Source: Halomonas sp. A40-4 (GTDB lineage: Bacteria > Pseudomonadota > Gammaproteobacteria > Pseudomonadales > Halomonadaceae). Taken from it: a stretch of 64,000 nucleotides of DNA. Under the pieces are notes generated by a model. It made no database searches. It was given only the letters and a program-made list of their open reading frames with translations, and was not told where the DNA came from. Position numbers and translations under genes: made by a program. Position 1 is the stretch's first letter. Each line of letters opens with the position of its first letter. Shown here in pieces: positions 20,017 through 27,978 of the stretch. Location of the stretch: positions 372,001-436,000 of the forward strand of contig NZ_CP065230.1 in the NCBI RefSeq assembly GCF_015767635.1, given 5' to 3'.

Positions 20017-21305
20017 GCCGCTTTCCCTACCAGTCGTCGCTCGATCAGTTTCTGTTCTACGATCTGCCTGAATTGCCCCGAGTCGACCCCTCGTCGGCGG
20101 TAGTATTCAGCGAGGTCTTCCCACATGCCGGAGCGTTGGAGGTAGCGGACGGCTTCGTGGGTGCGGAAGCCTTGGCGGGCGTAAATGCTGATGAGGTTGC
20201 CAAAGGCCAGGGTGACGTTCTTTTCGTTGCCGATGCCTGGGGCTTTGCGCGCGCGTTTGTACATGAATGACGGTTCGTGGCAGTAGAAGCGGGCGTCTTC
20301 CTGCATGACCTGCCAGGCGGGATCGATCAGGTTCCGGCGAGCATCCAGGCGGTAAGACTGCATGGCGGTTCGCCAGAGACCGGAGAGGTGGGGCACCACT
20401 TCAATGAAGCGGTTAAAGCCGTGGGAGGCGTCCAGGACCTCGCCGGTATCGACGTTGCAGGGCACCCCCTGGGCAAATTCCCGCAGCACGGATTGGTGAA
20501 AACGTAGCTCGATACGCCAGACGGTATCGTCGGGATCGTAGGCGGGACTCAGGTCATCGTTAACGGCGTGTTTCCAGATGCCTTCCCAGAAGTGCATCTT
20601 ATCGCGGTGTTTGGCTTCCAGGGTCTTGTTGTAAATCGCGCATTGCAGCGCCCCTGCCGTTCCGAACATGTAGGTTTCGCCGCGGCCGTAGGTGGTGGCA
20701 ATGCTGCCGTGGGCAAACTCCAGGTCTTCGATGCCGTCAATGCGCATGATCTTTTTGGAACGGGTCACGAAGCGCTGCATAAAGTCGGTCGGGGGTTCCC
20801 AGCCCTGGACGTCCAAGGCGAGGTGAATGGCACAGCCAACCGGCTCGACGTAGGCGAGCATTTGAGCGGCGATGTTGTACATGAAGTCTTGGCACTGCTG
20901 CGGGCTGCGCTCCTGGATGAAGTGCGGGGAGAGCTCAATTTTCAGGTGGGTGCCGATGTTCTCCACCTTGGTGTGCCGTGCCTGGAAAAAGATGATCACG
21001 CCGAGCTCGTTGTTCTGGAGACGGTAGCGGAAGCCTGAACCGGCTGCGCCGGCCCCCACTGACCAGGTGACGTCGAACAACTCCATGGTGGCGCCTTTGC
21101 CTTCGTTGTAGACCCTGATGATCTCATCAAACTGGTACAGGCAAGGCTTGCCCTGGTACAGCTGACGTACCGTGTCCACGCCTGCGTTCAGTAAGCGAAT
21201 ATCGCCCAACTCACGCTGACCCGCCGAGCTGATCAACAGTTTTCCGAACGGGTCTTGCTCGCCTTTCTGAAGGGAAGCAATCGAATAACGGTTCCAACGC
21301 TCCAT
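20013..21305 (-). CDS. Phage replication initiation protein (gene II position)
   Basis: 430 aa. Start at ATG 21305 is preferred (aagga 9 bases upstream); an ATG at 21314 is too close to that site. Features resemble rolling-circle replication initiators of filamentous phages (Rep_trans/RstA type): a central IHLALDVQG segment and a YNKTLEAKHRD stretch that probably holds the nicking tyrosine region. The position after the secretin gene matches gene II of Ff. The assignment combines motif resemblance and synteny; I cannot place the catalytic residue with certainty. Confidence 0.75.
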   Translation of the reverse strand: MERWNRYSIASLQKGEQDPFGKLLISSAGQRELGDIRLLNAGVDTVRQLYQGKPCLYQFDEIIRVYNEGKGATMELFDVTWSVGAGAAGSGFRYRLQNNELGVIIFFQARHTKVENIGTHLKIELSPHFIQERSPQQCQDFMYNIAAQMLAYVEPVGCAIHLALDVQGWEPPTDFMQRFVTRSKKIMRIDGIEDLEFAHGSIATTYGRGETYMFGTAGALQCAIYNKTLEAKHRDKMHFWEGIWKHAVNDDLSPAYDPDDTVWRIELRFHQSVLREFAQGVPCNVDTGEVLDASHGFNRFIEVVPHLSGLWRTAMQSYRLDARRNLIDPAWQVMQEDARFYCHEPSFMYKRARKAPGIGNEKNVTLAFGNLISIYARQGFRTHEAVRYLQRSGMWEDLAEYYRRRGVDSGQFRQIVEQKLIERRLVGKAA

Positions 21306-21373
21306 GAGCTTCATTCCTTAAATTTCAAAATGCTGAAACGTGCTGTAGTGAGCCAATAACTCGGGTTTGGTTG

Positions 21374-22765
21374 TCACTCTGCGAGACGTGTTACAGGGCG
21401 GGTCTCGACCTCTTGATACCAGCGAGTTGTCACAAGACCGGCCACGGATTGGGTGGCGTTTTGGTCGGTGACGCGCTGTTTGGCATCAAAACGAGGGAGC
21501 ACCGTGGCCTGTAACAGCACATGGAGATTGGTGCGTTGGGCGCTTGTGGATTCGTTCTTAAACAACCGACCGGCGAGGGGGACCTCTGATAAGCCTGGAA
21601 CGCCGGAGACCTGTGATCGGTCGTCCTGTGACGAGAGGCCGCCTAGTAAGAGGGTTTGGCCGGATCGGATTTGAACGGTGGTATTGATTTGCCGTTGATT
21701 GGTAATGATATCAGACGCTAACAGGGAATCGGTAAGCGAATCGGCCGACGTGGTGATATCCATGATCACGAGGCCCGAGGCCGTGACCACCGGCAGTACG
21801 TTGAGACGGATCCCCACATCACGGCGCTCGATGGTCTGGAAGGGGTTATCGACGCTGGCCGATTCGCCCGTGACGCGACCGGTGACGAAGGGGACATTCT
21901 GACCGATGGAGATAATGCCGCGTTTGCCGGACAGCGTCAGAATTTGCGGTGTGGATAACACCTTGGAGGTGGAATCACGCTGCAAGGCGTTAATCGCAAA
22001 CGCCAGTATATTGCCGTCGAAGATCCCGAAGGTGCCGCCGGTACCGCTTAATGAGGTGCCGAGGTTATCGGTGTTGAAGCCGCCTGCCACATCGCCACCC
22101 GTGGCCTTGCCAAGCGACACGCCTAAATCGAAGGTGTCGCCGTCGGTGGTTTCGAAAATCACCGCTTGAATCAAGATTTGGGGGTGTGACACGTCGATAT
22201 CGGGGATTAGGTCTTGCAGCTGGGCCAGTTGCTTCTCTGGGCCTTTTGCCAGGATGGCATTGGAGGCGTGCAGCACTTGGACACGCGGCTGGGTACCGTC
22301 CCCTTGCTGGGTTAAAAAGCGGGTGATCAAGGGGGCGATATCGTCGGCGCGCACGTTATCAAACGGGAACAGGTGCGTGGCCTGGGGTTCGGTTGGTTTT
22401 TCTAACGTGGGCGGTGAGGCGATTACGTCGCGGGGATCGGTCGGGTTGTCAGCGCGTTGAGACGTGGATGCCTGGTTGCTGGGGGCTACCGTGGGCGGAT
22501 TGCCTGGCAGGATGGTGTAACCGTGGCTTGAGAGGACGCCCTGGAAGAACTCATCCAGTTGATGGTCCGCTACGTCAGGGGCGTAAACGGTCAAGGTGCC
22601 GGTGGCCTTGGGATGAATGGCAAGCGGGGTATCGGTTTGCTCGACGTACCAGCGCACAAATTCCCGAATATCGGTGTCCTGCATTTGCACAGGCGTGGCG
22701 TGAGCGGTGATCGAGAGGGTGGCAAGGGTGAACCCGGCGACGGTGTTAGCAGCGAATTTCAGCAT
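21374..22765 (-). CDS. Secretin (pIV-like outer-membrane channel for phage export)
   Basis: 463 aa. Start MLKF at 22765 has ggag 6 bases upstream, within the end of the zot gene. Signal peptide with cleavage after ITAHA (about residue 23), N-domains with Ser/Pro/Gln-rich linkers (about 85-110), and a C-terminal secretin domain with VPFVTG and the hallmark VSGVPGLSEVPLAGRLFKN. Homologous to type II/III secretion secretins and PilQ. It overlaps the zot 3' end by 20 bases, so translation is coupled. Forms the outer-membrane exit pore for the filament. Confidence 0.92.
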   Translation of the reverse strand: MLKFAANTVAGFTLATLSITAHATPVQMQDTDIREFVRWYVEQTDTPLAIHPKATGTLTVYAPDVADHQLDEFFQGVLSSHGYTILPGNPPTVAPSNQASTSQRADNPTDPRDVIASPPTLEKPTEPQATHLFPFDNVRADDIAPLITRFLTQQGDGTQPRVQVLHASNAILAKGPEKQLAQLQDLIPDIDVSHPQILIQAVIFETTDGDTFDLGVSLGKATGGDVAGGFNTDNLGTSLSGTGGTFGIFDGNILAFAINALQRDSTSKVLSTPQILTLSGKRGIISIGQNVPFVTGRVTGESASVDNPFQTIERRDVGIRLNVLPVVTASGLVIMDITTSADSLTDSLLASDIITNQRQINTTVQIRSGQTLLLGGLSSQDDRSQVSGVPGLSEVPLAGRLFKNESTSAQRTNLHVLLQATVLPRFDAKQRVTDQNATQSVAGLVTTRWYQEVETRPVTRLAE

Positions 22766-23801
22766 GGGAGACTCCATTTTCTACGCGAACAAGGCAGGCG
22801 CTAACGGGGACGATGCGAAAGCCTTGGCGGGCGAGATCGTCGGTGGTTAGGGACTGCTGGTCGCTATCAATGAGGCGGTAGGTAATTTGATCGCCAAGCT
22901 GGGTAAAACTGGCGATACGGGTGTTGCTCAGATCGGGCAACTCAGGCGGTGGCGTGTCGTCCTGGGAACGGGCGTTAACGCGGTCGGCCACCAGGACCGA
23001 GACGGTAAGGAATGCGCCCAGGGCAAACGACGCCAGGGAAAGAACCGGACGGTTAAAGCGCTTCCAGTAGATGTGCGTCATCTTCATGTAGAACCTCGCA
23101 TCCCGAGGCACGCGAAACATGCCGTGGGTGTACCAGGGCGGCAGCATCGAATACGTGCCGTGGGGGTAGTTGTCGGAGAAGGCTTGTTTGGTGTCGTAAG
23201 CGGGGTAGAGGGCGCGGCCGGTGTAGGTCCAGCGTTCCACGGTGAGGCTTTGCGGCGAGTCGCCGTATTTGACGATGCCAAGGTGGACCTTGGGCAGCGG
23301 CATTTTTTTGCCCATGAATAGGGAGTAAAGCGCGCCGACAAAGGGAACGGTGACGCGATCCAGGCGACGGCAGTACACCACGTGTTCGGCAAGGGCCACT
23401 CGGGCCTGCTTGTCCATGATCGATAAGTCCTGGATCAGAAAAATGATGTCCCAACCGAGTTTTCGGGCATGCAGGAACCAATTAATCACGTCCTGGCGGC
23501 TTTTATCGTTCCAGGATCGGGCGTTGAACCAGGTGCCGCATTCATCCAGGACCAAGAGACCGTTGTTGCTTTCGTCGTAATCCTCGGTACCGGTGCCGAT
23601 AGCCTTCAAGTCGGCCAGGACCGGTTTATCAGGGATGCGAAAGCAGCGGGTTTGCTTGGCCTTCTCGCCAATCAGCTGATCCAGGTTCAAGTCCAGGTTG
23701 GTGGCCACCTTGCAGCCCTGGACCAGTTTGTCCTTGATCTTGCCGACGGCGACCAGGGTTTTACCGGCACCGAGTTTGCCAGTGACGACGTAGACAGCCA
23801 T
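22746..23801 (-). CDS. zot: Zot/pI-like inner-membrane assembly ATPase
   Basis: 351 aa. ATG at 23801 overlaps the stop of the preceding gene (TAATG). Walker A GKLGAGKT at the N-terminus, Walker B LLVLDECG near 87-94, a DIIFLIQDLSIMDKQ-type sensor region, and one C-terminal membrane segment (about 231-251, LSLASFALGAFLTVSVLVA), after which the C-terminal ~90 residues face the periplasm. Pfam Zot family; energises phage extrusion. Similarity to the Vibrio zonula occludens toxin does not show toxicity. Confidence 0.94.
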   Translation of the reverse strand: MAVYVVTGKLGAGKTLVAVGKIKDKLVQGCKVATNLDLNLDQLIGEKAKQTRCFRIPDKPVLADLKAIGTGTEDYDESNNGLLVLDECGTWFNARSWNDKSRQDVINWFLHARKLGWDIIFLIQDLSIMDKQARVALAEHVVYCRRLDRVTVPFVGALYSLFMGKKMPLPKVHLGIVKYGDSPQSLTVERWTYTGRALYPAYDTKQAFSDNYPHGTYSMLPPWYTHGMFRVPRDARFYMKMTHIYWKRFNRPVLSLASFALGAFLTVSVLVADRVNARSQDDTPPPELPDLSNTRIASFTQLGDQITYRLIDSDQQSLTTDDLARQGFRIVPVSACLVRVENGVSHAEIRC

Positions 23802-24151
23802 TAGAGAACGGGCCTCCCTTGCTCCCAGTCGATCAGCTGCTTTTTCTGCTGGAAGACCCACACGGCGATCTTGCTGCTGTAAATCGCGGCCATGCAGGCT
23901 TCAAAGTTGCTGGGTTTTATCGCCCCGATGCCCTGGGCAAGCGCTGACGGAAGGGTCGCACTCAGGCCGTTGATAATCGCGGCCAGGGTGCCCCCCAAGG
24001 CGACCAGGAGCGTGATATAGAGTGTTGTCCAGACCAGCATCCCCGCGAGACGGTTGGTAAAGCGGGCGGCGATGCGGGTGATGAACCATTCCAGGACGCG
24101 GGAGAAAAAGCCGATAATCGCGCCCATGCCAAGTAATGCAGGCAAAGCCAT
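23801..24151 (-). CDS. Minor coat protein pVI-like (DUF2523-type)
   Basis: 116 aa with three hydrophobic segments (about 1-17, 35-60, 85-98) and a charged C-terminal tail, the usual make-up of pVI-like proteins that cap the filament end with pIII. Directly abuts the pIII stop (TAA-ATG) and overlaps zot by one base. Assigned by topology and by its place between genes III and I. Confidence 0.75.
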   Translation of the reverse strand: MALPALLGMGAIIGFFSRVLEWFITRIAARFTNRLAGMLVWTTLYITLLVALGGTLAAIINGLSATLPSALAQGIGAIKPSNFEACMAAIYSSKIAVWVFQQKKQLIDWEQGRPVL

Positions 24152-25702
24152 TTATGCGGTCCTCTGACTGGAGCGGAAGAAGGTGTCCACGACGCTAACG
24201 ACCGTCCAGAAATAGACGATCCAGGTCAGCCATTGCTGAATGGTGGTGAACGCACGACAGGAAATTTCCATGGGGCCAAACTGCATGGGGGTGCAGCTGC
24301 CGGAGGGGAGCGAAGGCAAGCGGGAGGTGACCTGTTCTGCAATGCTTGAGGACTCGTCTTCGCCGATTTGACCCATCAGGCCGCGTACTTCATCGCCGTA
24401 CTCGGCTTCTTCCTGGCTAACACCGTCCAGGGTTTCATCCATGCCGGAGGAATCGAACAGATCATCACCGCTGCCCAGGTCTTCGGTGAAGGTGTCGGCC
24501 AGATCATCGACAAAGCCATCCAAGGCGTCGGTGATACCCTCTAAGAGGCCATCGGCTGCCCCGTCTATGATGTCGGAGAGAGTATCGGTTTGACCGTTAA
24601 TCGCGCCGGTAATGTCGCCGGACATAGCATCAATGGCGGACTGGTTGGCTTGGCCAGCAGATCCCACCGCCTCAATGATGCCGGATTCATCAAATTCAAA
24701 ATCCGGCACGCTAGAGCCGCCATCGGAACCGCCACCAGAGCCACCATCGGAACCGCCGCCGTTATCGTTGTCATCGTCGTCGTTAGAGCCACCGTCATCA
24801 CCACCGGAACCACTACCCCCATCATCTCCAGGGTTATCGGGATCGGTGGGATCGGAGCCGCCAGTATCGCCGCTATCGTTACCATCGCCACCACCAGAAC
24901 CACCGCCCGAATTAGGGTTGCTATAGGTATTGCCATCGGAGCCAACGTACTCGAAGTAATCAGGCGCTGAGTCCCAATCAACCATGTAGTCGGTATCGCC
25001 GATCGTGACGCAGGAAGAATTGTCAGTGCAGGAAGACTCGCCAAGTGGGGTTAAATAGTCAGGAACGTTAAGATCAATCTCAGAGTAAGTACCTTCTGAA
25101 TCCCCACCAGGCCAGGCACCGTTTAAAGAGGAGTCTTGCGACCAGGTGCCATATTCATCAGTCGAAATGGATTCAACCGATACAATGCATTCGCCGGAAG
25201 CATCGCAGGCTTCAACGCCCCCTGTTGATGATACAGAGCAAGCGCCGCCATGAGTCTTAAAAGAACCGCCTGCATTCAGGGCGTTAGCAGCACCAGATGA
25301 GACGCGAATGGTTGAGCCATTAGAAGACTGACACTTCTCATCATCAACTTTAGGCAGGGCATTAGGATTCGATAAAACAAAACTATTATATTGATCATCA
25401 TTATTACACCAATCTTCATCAGAAGAACAAGTGCTGATGGAACCTTCTTTTAAATTGGCATTATTAATATAGCCATTTGGCGATGTTTGAACTCTTCCCA
25501 TACAAATAAAACCGCCAGGACCATCAGAAGACACATAACCAAAAGATATGCTATCCGAAAAGTCATAAGCAGAGCAGGCACCAGCAGGAGAAGAATGCTT
25601 AGAGGCAGAAGTAAGGTAATAGGTTTTACCCGCAAAAGCATGCAAAGAAAACACCATTAAAAAAGGCGCTAAAAGAAGTGGTAAAACGGCTTTTTTAATC
25701 AT
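24152..25702 (-). CDS. Adsorption/minor coat protein (pIII-like)
   Basis: 516 aa. ATG 25702 has gagggg before it. Signal peptide to about residue 24 (FSLHAFA), then a Cys-rich N-terminal receptor-binding part (at least twelve Cys up to residue ~230), a low-complexity Gly/Ser/Asp linker (about 255-330), an Ala/Asp-rich domain, and one C-terminal membrane anchor (WLTWIVYFWTVVSVVDTFF). This is the pIII layout: domains joined by glycine linkers and anchored by the C-terminus. The part encoding the first ~150 residues is clearly more AT-rich than the rest, suggesting swapped host-range domains. Confidence 0.82.
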   Translation of the reverse strand: MIKKAVLPLLLAPFLMVFSLHAFAGKTYYLTSASKHSSPAGACSAYDFSDSISFGYVSSDGPGGFICMGRVQTSPNGYINNANLKEGSISTCSSDEDWCNNDDQYNSFVLSNPNALPKVDDEKCQSSNGSTIRVSSGAANALNAGGSFKTHGGACSVSSTGGVEACDASGECIVSVESISTDEYGTWSQDSSLNGAWPGGDSEGTYSEIDLNVPDYLTPLGESSCTDNSSCVTIGDTDYMVDWDSAPDYFEYVGSDGNTYSNPNSGGGSGGGDGNDSGDTGGSDPTDPDNPGDDGGSGSGGDDGGSNDDDDNDNGGGSDGGSGGGSDGGSSVPDFEFDESGIIEAVGSAGQANQSAIDAMSGDITGAINGQTDTLSDIIDGAADGLLEGITDALDGFVDDLADTFTEDLGSGDDLFDSSGMDETLDGVSQEEAEYGDEVRGLMGQIGEDESSSIAEQVTSRLPSLPSGSCTPMQFGPMEISCRAFTTIQQWLTWIVYFWTVVSVVDTFFRSSQRTA

Positions 25703-25717
25703 GTTCCCCTCGCTATT

Positions 25718-25745
25718 GAAAAAGGGGCGTTTCCGCCCCTTGTTG
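25718..25745 (-). terminator. Terminator between major coat gene and pIII gene
   Basis: Stem aaggggcg / cgcccctt (about 25722-25741) followed on the minus strand by a T run (complement of the a-run at 25719-25723). Filamentous phages carry such a terminator right after gene VIII to overproduce the coat protein relative to pIII. Confidence 0.85.
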
Positions 25746-25763
25746 ATTCCATGAGGCACCGGC

Positions 25764-26024
25764 TTAAGAAGCGCGGTTAGCGAACTTCTTGAACAGCTTG
25801 ATGCCGATTAATGCGGCGGTGATGGAGGCGACGACCGGCCAGGCGTAACCGGCCATATCCGCACCGGCGGATTGCACCTCACTAAAGGCCGCTTCTGCGC
25901 CGGTAGGGGCTGTTTGTGCATGGGCAGCGGCTGAAGCGACCAGAAGGGCAGCACCGCCAGCGACTTTGCCGCGTGTGTCAGTGGCGGCTTGTTTTACGTG
26001 TTGTGCGATGGTTTTAAAGGTCAT
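25764..26024 (-). CDS. Major coat protein (pVIII-like)
   Basis: 86-aa precursor. Basic N-terminus, hydrophobic signal core and cleavage after SAAAHA give a mature protein of about 50 residues: an acidic amphipathic start, one membrane helix (YAWPVVASITAALIGIKLF) and a basic C-terminus (KKFANRAS) that would contact DNA. This is the classic pVIII plan. The ATG overlaps the upstream microgene stop (ATGA at 26021-26024), and a terminator follows. Confidence 0.93.
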   Translation of the reverse strand: MTFKTIAQHVKQAATDTRGKVAGGAALLVASAAAHAQTAPTGAEAAFSEVQSAGADMAGYAWPVVASITAALIGIKLFKKFANRAS

Positions 26025-26137
26025 GAGACAGACTCCATAAAGCGTTTTACCGTCAGAATGATGTGTCCAAACGCCCACCCGAGGGCGTAGGACGTGAAAA
26101 GGGAACCAACAACAAACGTTAGGCTTGGTTCGTTCAT
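26021..26137 (-). CDS. Small membrane protein, pIX/pVII-like position (38 aa)
   Basis: 38 aa, nearly all one membrane helix (LTFVVGSLFTSYALGWAFGHIILTV) with a short basic tail. It overlaps both neighbours by 4 bases (ATGA at each end), a strong sign of real coupled translation. In Ff phages genes VII and IX, about 32-33 codons each, sit in exactly this place before gene VIII and code for the tip proteins that start assembly. Confidence 0.72.
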   Translation of the reverse strand: MNEPSLTFVVGSLFTSYALGWAFGHIILTVKRFMESVS

Positions 26138-26232
26138 CGTTGGCCCCCATTTATCGCGCCGATCCCGAACGTCAGAACGAGGCCGACGCAATAAACCAGG
26201 AGCCACAGACCGGAGATTTCGCTAGTGTCCAT
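26134..26232 (-). CDS. Small membrane protein, pVII/pIX-like position (32 aa)
   Basis: 32 aa (starts MDTSEISGLWLLVYC) with one membrane helix. The ATG at 26232 lies 12 bases after the end of the candidate ssDNA-binding gene, and the stop overlaps the next microgene (ATGA). Size and order match gene VII of Ff. Function is inferred from synteny only. Confidence 0.65.
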   Translation of the reverse strand: MDTSEISGLWLLVYCVGLVLTFGIGAINGGQR

Positions 26233-26243
26233 GGCTCGAAATC

Positions 26244-26567
26244 CTATTTTTTGTCGCCGCTGGCGGCGGGTTGTGGCTGGCTGCCGGTGCCGCTGGGTTT
26301 GCGGGCGGCGAGGACGTGCATCGTGGCTTTGCCACCTGATGAACGAAATTCGATATCGAGTTCCAGGGGGCACGGCATATGCGGGGCATAGGCGTGCAGC
26401 TGGTCGAGAATTTCATAGGGCGCTGACATGGTGCTGACCTGGTTGCCCAACTGGTTTTCGTTGTCGGGTGCCGAGGGCTGCATGATGGTGACTTTTGCGC
26501 CTTTGACGCCGTTGTCCATGCTGTAGCGTGATGCGCCGATGACGTGGGCTTGAATGGTGTTGATCAT
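26244..26567 (-). CDS. Candidate phage ssDNA-binding protein (gene V position)
   Basis: 107 aa, soluble, predicted mostly beta, with a disordered Gly/Gln/Pro-rich tail ending in DKK, as in many ssDNA-binding proteins. aaagga precedes the ATG by 9 bases. It occupies the gene V position directly upstream of the small coat genes. I do not recognise a definite family; the call is by position and general features. Confidence 0.5.
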   Translation of the reverse strand: MINTIQAHVIGASRYSMDNGVKGAKVTIMQPSAPDNENQLGNQVSTMSAPYEILDQLHAYAPHMPCPLELDIEFRSSGGKATMHVLAARKPSGTGSQPQPAASGDKK

Positions 26568-26585
26568 GGTTAGGGTTCCTTTTCG

Positions 26586-26939
26586 TTAGCGTTGGGTTCT
26601 GGCGGCTTGGGTTAGGCAGTAGTCCGCGAGAATGGCTAGCTCAGTGGTATCAGGGGTCACACCGTCCAGTAGTAACGTCAGGTGTTCGGCCTGGGCGTAG
26701 TACGTCGCGGCGCGTGCATAATCTCGGCCATGCAGGCACCGCTGGCCCCGCTCCCTCAGAGCTCGGGAATCGAGGCAGGGGGAGTCCCCTGCCCGCCCTC
26801 CGTGGCCCTCTGGTCGAAATGCACGGCAGTCCACACCGGCACGGCTGTCAACCGCTCGTGCCTCGGGTGTGACAGCCGCGCCGGTGCGGACTCGGGAAGC
26901 CGTGCGACCGACGGGCGACGGATGACGGGCAGGGGACAT
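26586..26939 (-). CDS. Hypothetical prophage protein
   Basis: 117 aa from ATG 26939 (an in-frame ATG at 26993 lies inside the upstream gene). The N-terminal 60 residues are Arg/Pro/Gly-rich and low in structure; the C-terminal 50 (YARAATYYAQAEHLTLLLDGVTP...) look like a small helical bundle. No family recognised. High GC and lack of a clear ribosome-binding site make the 5' part uncertain. Confidence 0.45.
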   Translation of the reverse strand: MSPARHPSPVGRTASRVRTGAAVTPEARAVDSRAGVDCRAFRPEGHGGRAGDSPCLDSRALRERGQRCLHGRDYARAATYYAQAEHLTLLLDGVTPDTTELAILADYCLTQAARTQR

Positions 26940-26943
26940 GGGA

Positions 26944-27153
26944 TCAGGCCCCGTTGCCGTGGGGAGCGGGGGAGGCATCACCGGCCGGTGCATCCAGCGG
27001 TGCCTTGTCGCCGCGTTCCAGTTGGGTAAGGCCGCTTTGAATCAGGCGTTCCCCCAGGGCGGAGGGGGTGAGGCCGTTGGTGCCTGCCTGGATCAAGTAC
27101 CGACTGTGGATCTCCTGGTCGAGGAAGACCCGAATAGGCTGTTTTTTACTCAT
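26944..27153 (-). CDS. Possible internal gene: 69-aa ribbon-helix-helix-like protein
   Basis: In-frame ATG at 27153 with ggag 8 bases upstream gives a 69-aa protein with a basic beta-strand-like start (KKQPIRVFLD) and two short helices, the general look of small RHH DNA-binding proteins such as phage copy-control factors. It shares frame and stop with the 228-aa reading frame, so it would be an alternative product or the original separate gene that later became fused. Confidence 0.4.
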   Translation of the reverse strand: MSKKQPIRVFLDQEIHSRYLIQAGTNGLTPSALGERLIQSGLTQLERGDKAPLDAPAGDASPAPHGNGA

Positions 27154-27630
27154 GTGCATAACTCCAAAAGGGCTAAAGGCCGTTGTGGATAACGGACGGC
27201 GGGTTAGCCGTGGGGGTGTGGATAGATGCGCCGGTACCACAATCGCCGAGGGACAAGGGGAGGCGTCGACCGGTGTGGGCGCAGGTACGTCGGCCAGGGC
27301 AAGGCCGTAGTGCTTGGCGAGATAGGCCAGCGCTTGCTGGTAGGTGTCGAAAACGATGCTGTAACGCTGGCCGTTGTCGATGTCGGCCGTGCGTAGGATG
27401 GTGGCGTCGTCGAGATCGAGGGCGAGCATGTGAGCCGCTGGGACGTTGATGAAGTTGAACCCGCCACCTTCAACATCTTTAACAACATGCTGGTGAAGCA
27501 ACACCACGCCAGGAGCGCGCTGATCGTCCATCAGGAGCTCTTGTACCTTGATAGCGAAGGTATTGGTGTCCAGGAGCGTGTCAGGCGCTGTGAGGGTAAC
27601 AGCAGGCGATAGGGGAGCGATTGCGTTCAT
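26944..27630 (-). CDS. Hypothetical prophage protein with C-terminal RHH-like segment
   Basis: 228 aa; ATG 27630 overlaps the stop of the upstream HTH gene (TAATG). Residues 1-125 form one globular-looking part (FAIKVQELLMDD..., FVDTYQQALAYLAKHYGL-like). Residues ~125-160 are a Pro/Ser/Thr-rich linker, and from about 160 a second part starts MSKKQPIRVFLDQEIHSRYL with a helix-rich tail. A strong ribosome-binding site in the linker suggests the second part is also made alone. Unknown function; regulatory or replication-accessory role is a guess. Confidence 0.5.
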   Translation of the reverse strand: MNAIAPLSPAVTLTAPDTLLDTNTFAIKVQELLMDDQRAPGVVLLHQHVVKDVEGGGFNFINVPAAHMLALDLDDATILRTADIDNGQRYSIVFDTYQQALAYLAKHYGLALADVPAPTPVDASPCPSAIVVPAHLSTPPRLTRRPLSTTAFSPFGVMHMSKKQPIRVFLDQEIHSRYLIQAGTNGLTPSALGERLIQSGLTQLERGDKAPLDAPAGDASPAPHGNGA

Positions 27631-27839
27631 TAGTGCCAGTCCTCCGATTGAAGGCACTCAGCGGTAAAGAGCGCGACGTTGACGAGACGACGACGGCCGA
27701 CCTTGATAAGCGGGAGGTTTCCCTGGTTGAGCTGGCCCCGGACGGTGTCGGGGGTAAGGCCGGATAGCTCGGAGAAACGCTCGACCGTCATAACGGGCAC
27801 CTGGGGTGCGGGGACGTGGGGCGAATTGCTCGTTTCCAT
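27630..27839 (-). CDS. Small helix-turn-helix protein (excisionase/AlpA-like)
   Basis: 69 aa from ATG 27839. The core MTVERFSELSGLTPDTVRGQLNQGNLPLIKVGRRRL resembles the winged HTH of excisionases and AlpA/MerR-like DNA-binding proteins: HTH then a wing with a basic VGRRR turn. First gene of the minus-strand phage operon, divergent from the repressor gene, so it may act as directionality factor or operon activator. Confidence 0.65.
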   Translation of the reverse strand: METSNSPHVPAPQVPVMTVERFSELSGLTPDTVRGQLNQGNLPLIKVGRRRLVNVALFTAECLQSEDWH

Positions 27840-27978
27840 GCTGTACCTGCTCGCTGTGGCATGTTGTGGTATCTTCAAAACCAGCAATCTTGAAAATCAA
27901 AGCGGTGTAGATTGATTGCTGAGCCGGTGTACCAATTAATTGGTAGCCTATGTAATTAGTATACGAAGAAGTTGGTAT
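27840..27978. promoter_or_regulatory. Divergent control region of the prophage
   Basis: 139 bases between the HTH gene (minus) and the repressor gene (plus). It contains the perfect 16-bp palindrome taccaattaattggta at 27930-27945, then ggta/tata-type AT-rich repeats (tatgtaattagtatac, ttggtatatg) overlapping the likely repressor promoter. This is the expected place of the operators for lysogeny control. Confidence 0.6.

Noticed and set aside
22746..23801. Zot as a bacterial toxin
   Set aside because: Its place in a full phage assembly operon and the intact ATPase motif argue for a morphogenesis role; nothing in the sequence supports toxin activity.
24565..25044. Long frames on both strands across the Gly/Asp-rich part of the pIII-like gene
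   Set aside because: Low-complexity repeats keep other frames open by chance; only the frame with signal peptide and anchor is coherent.
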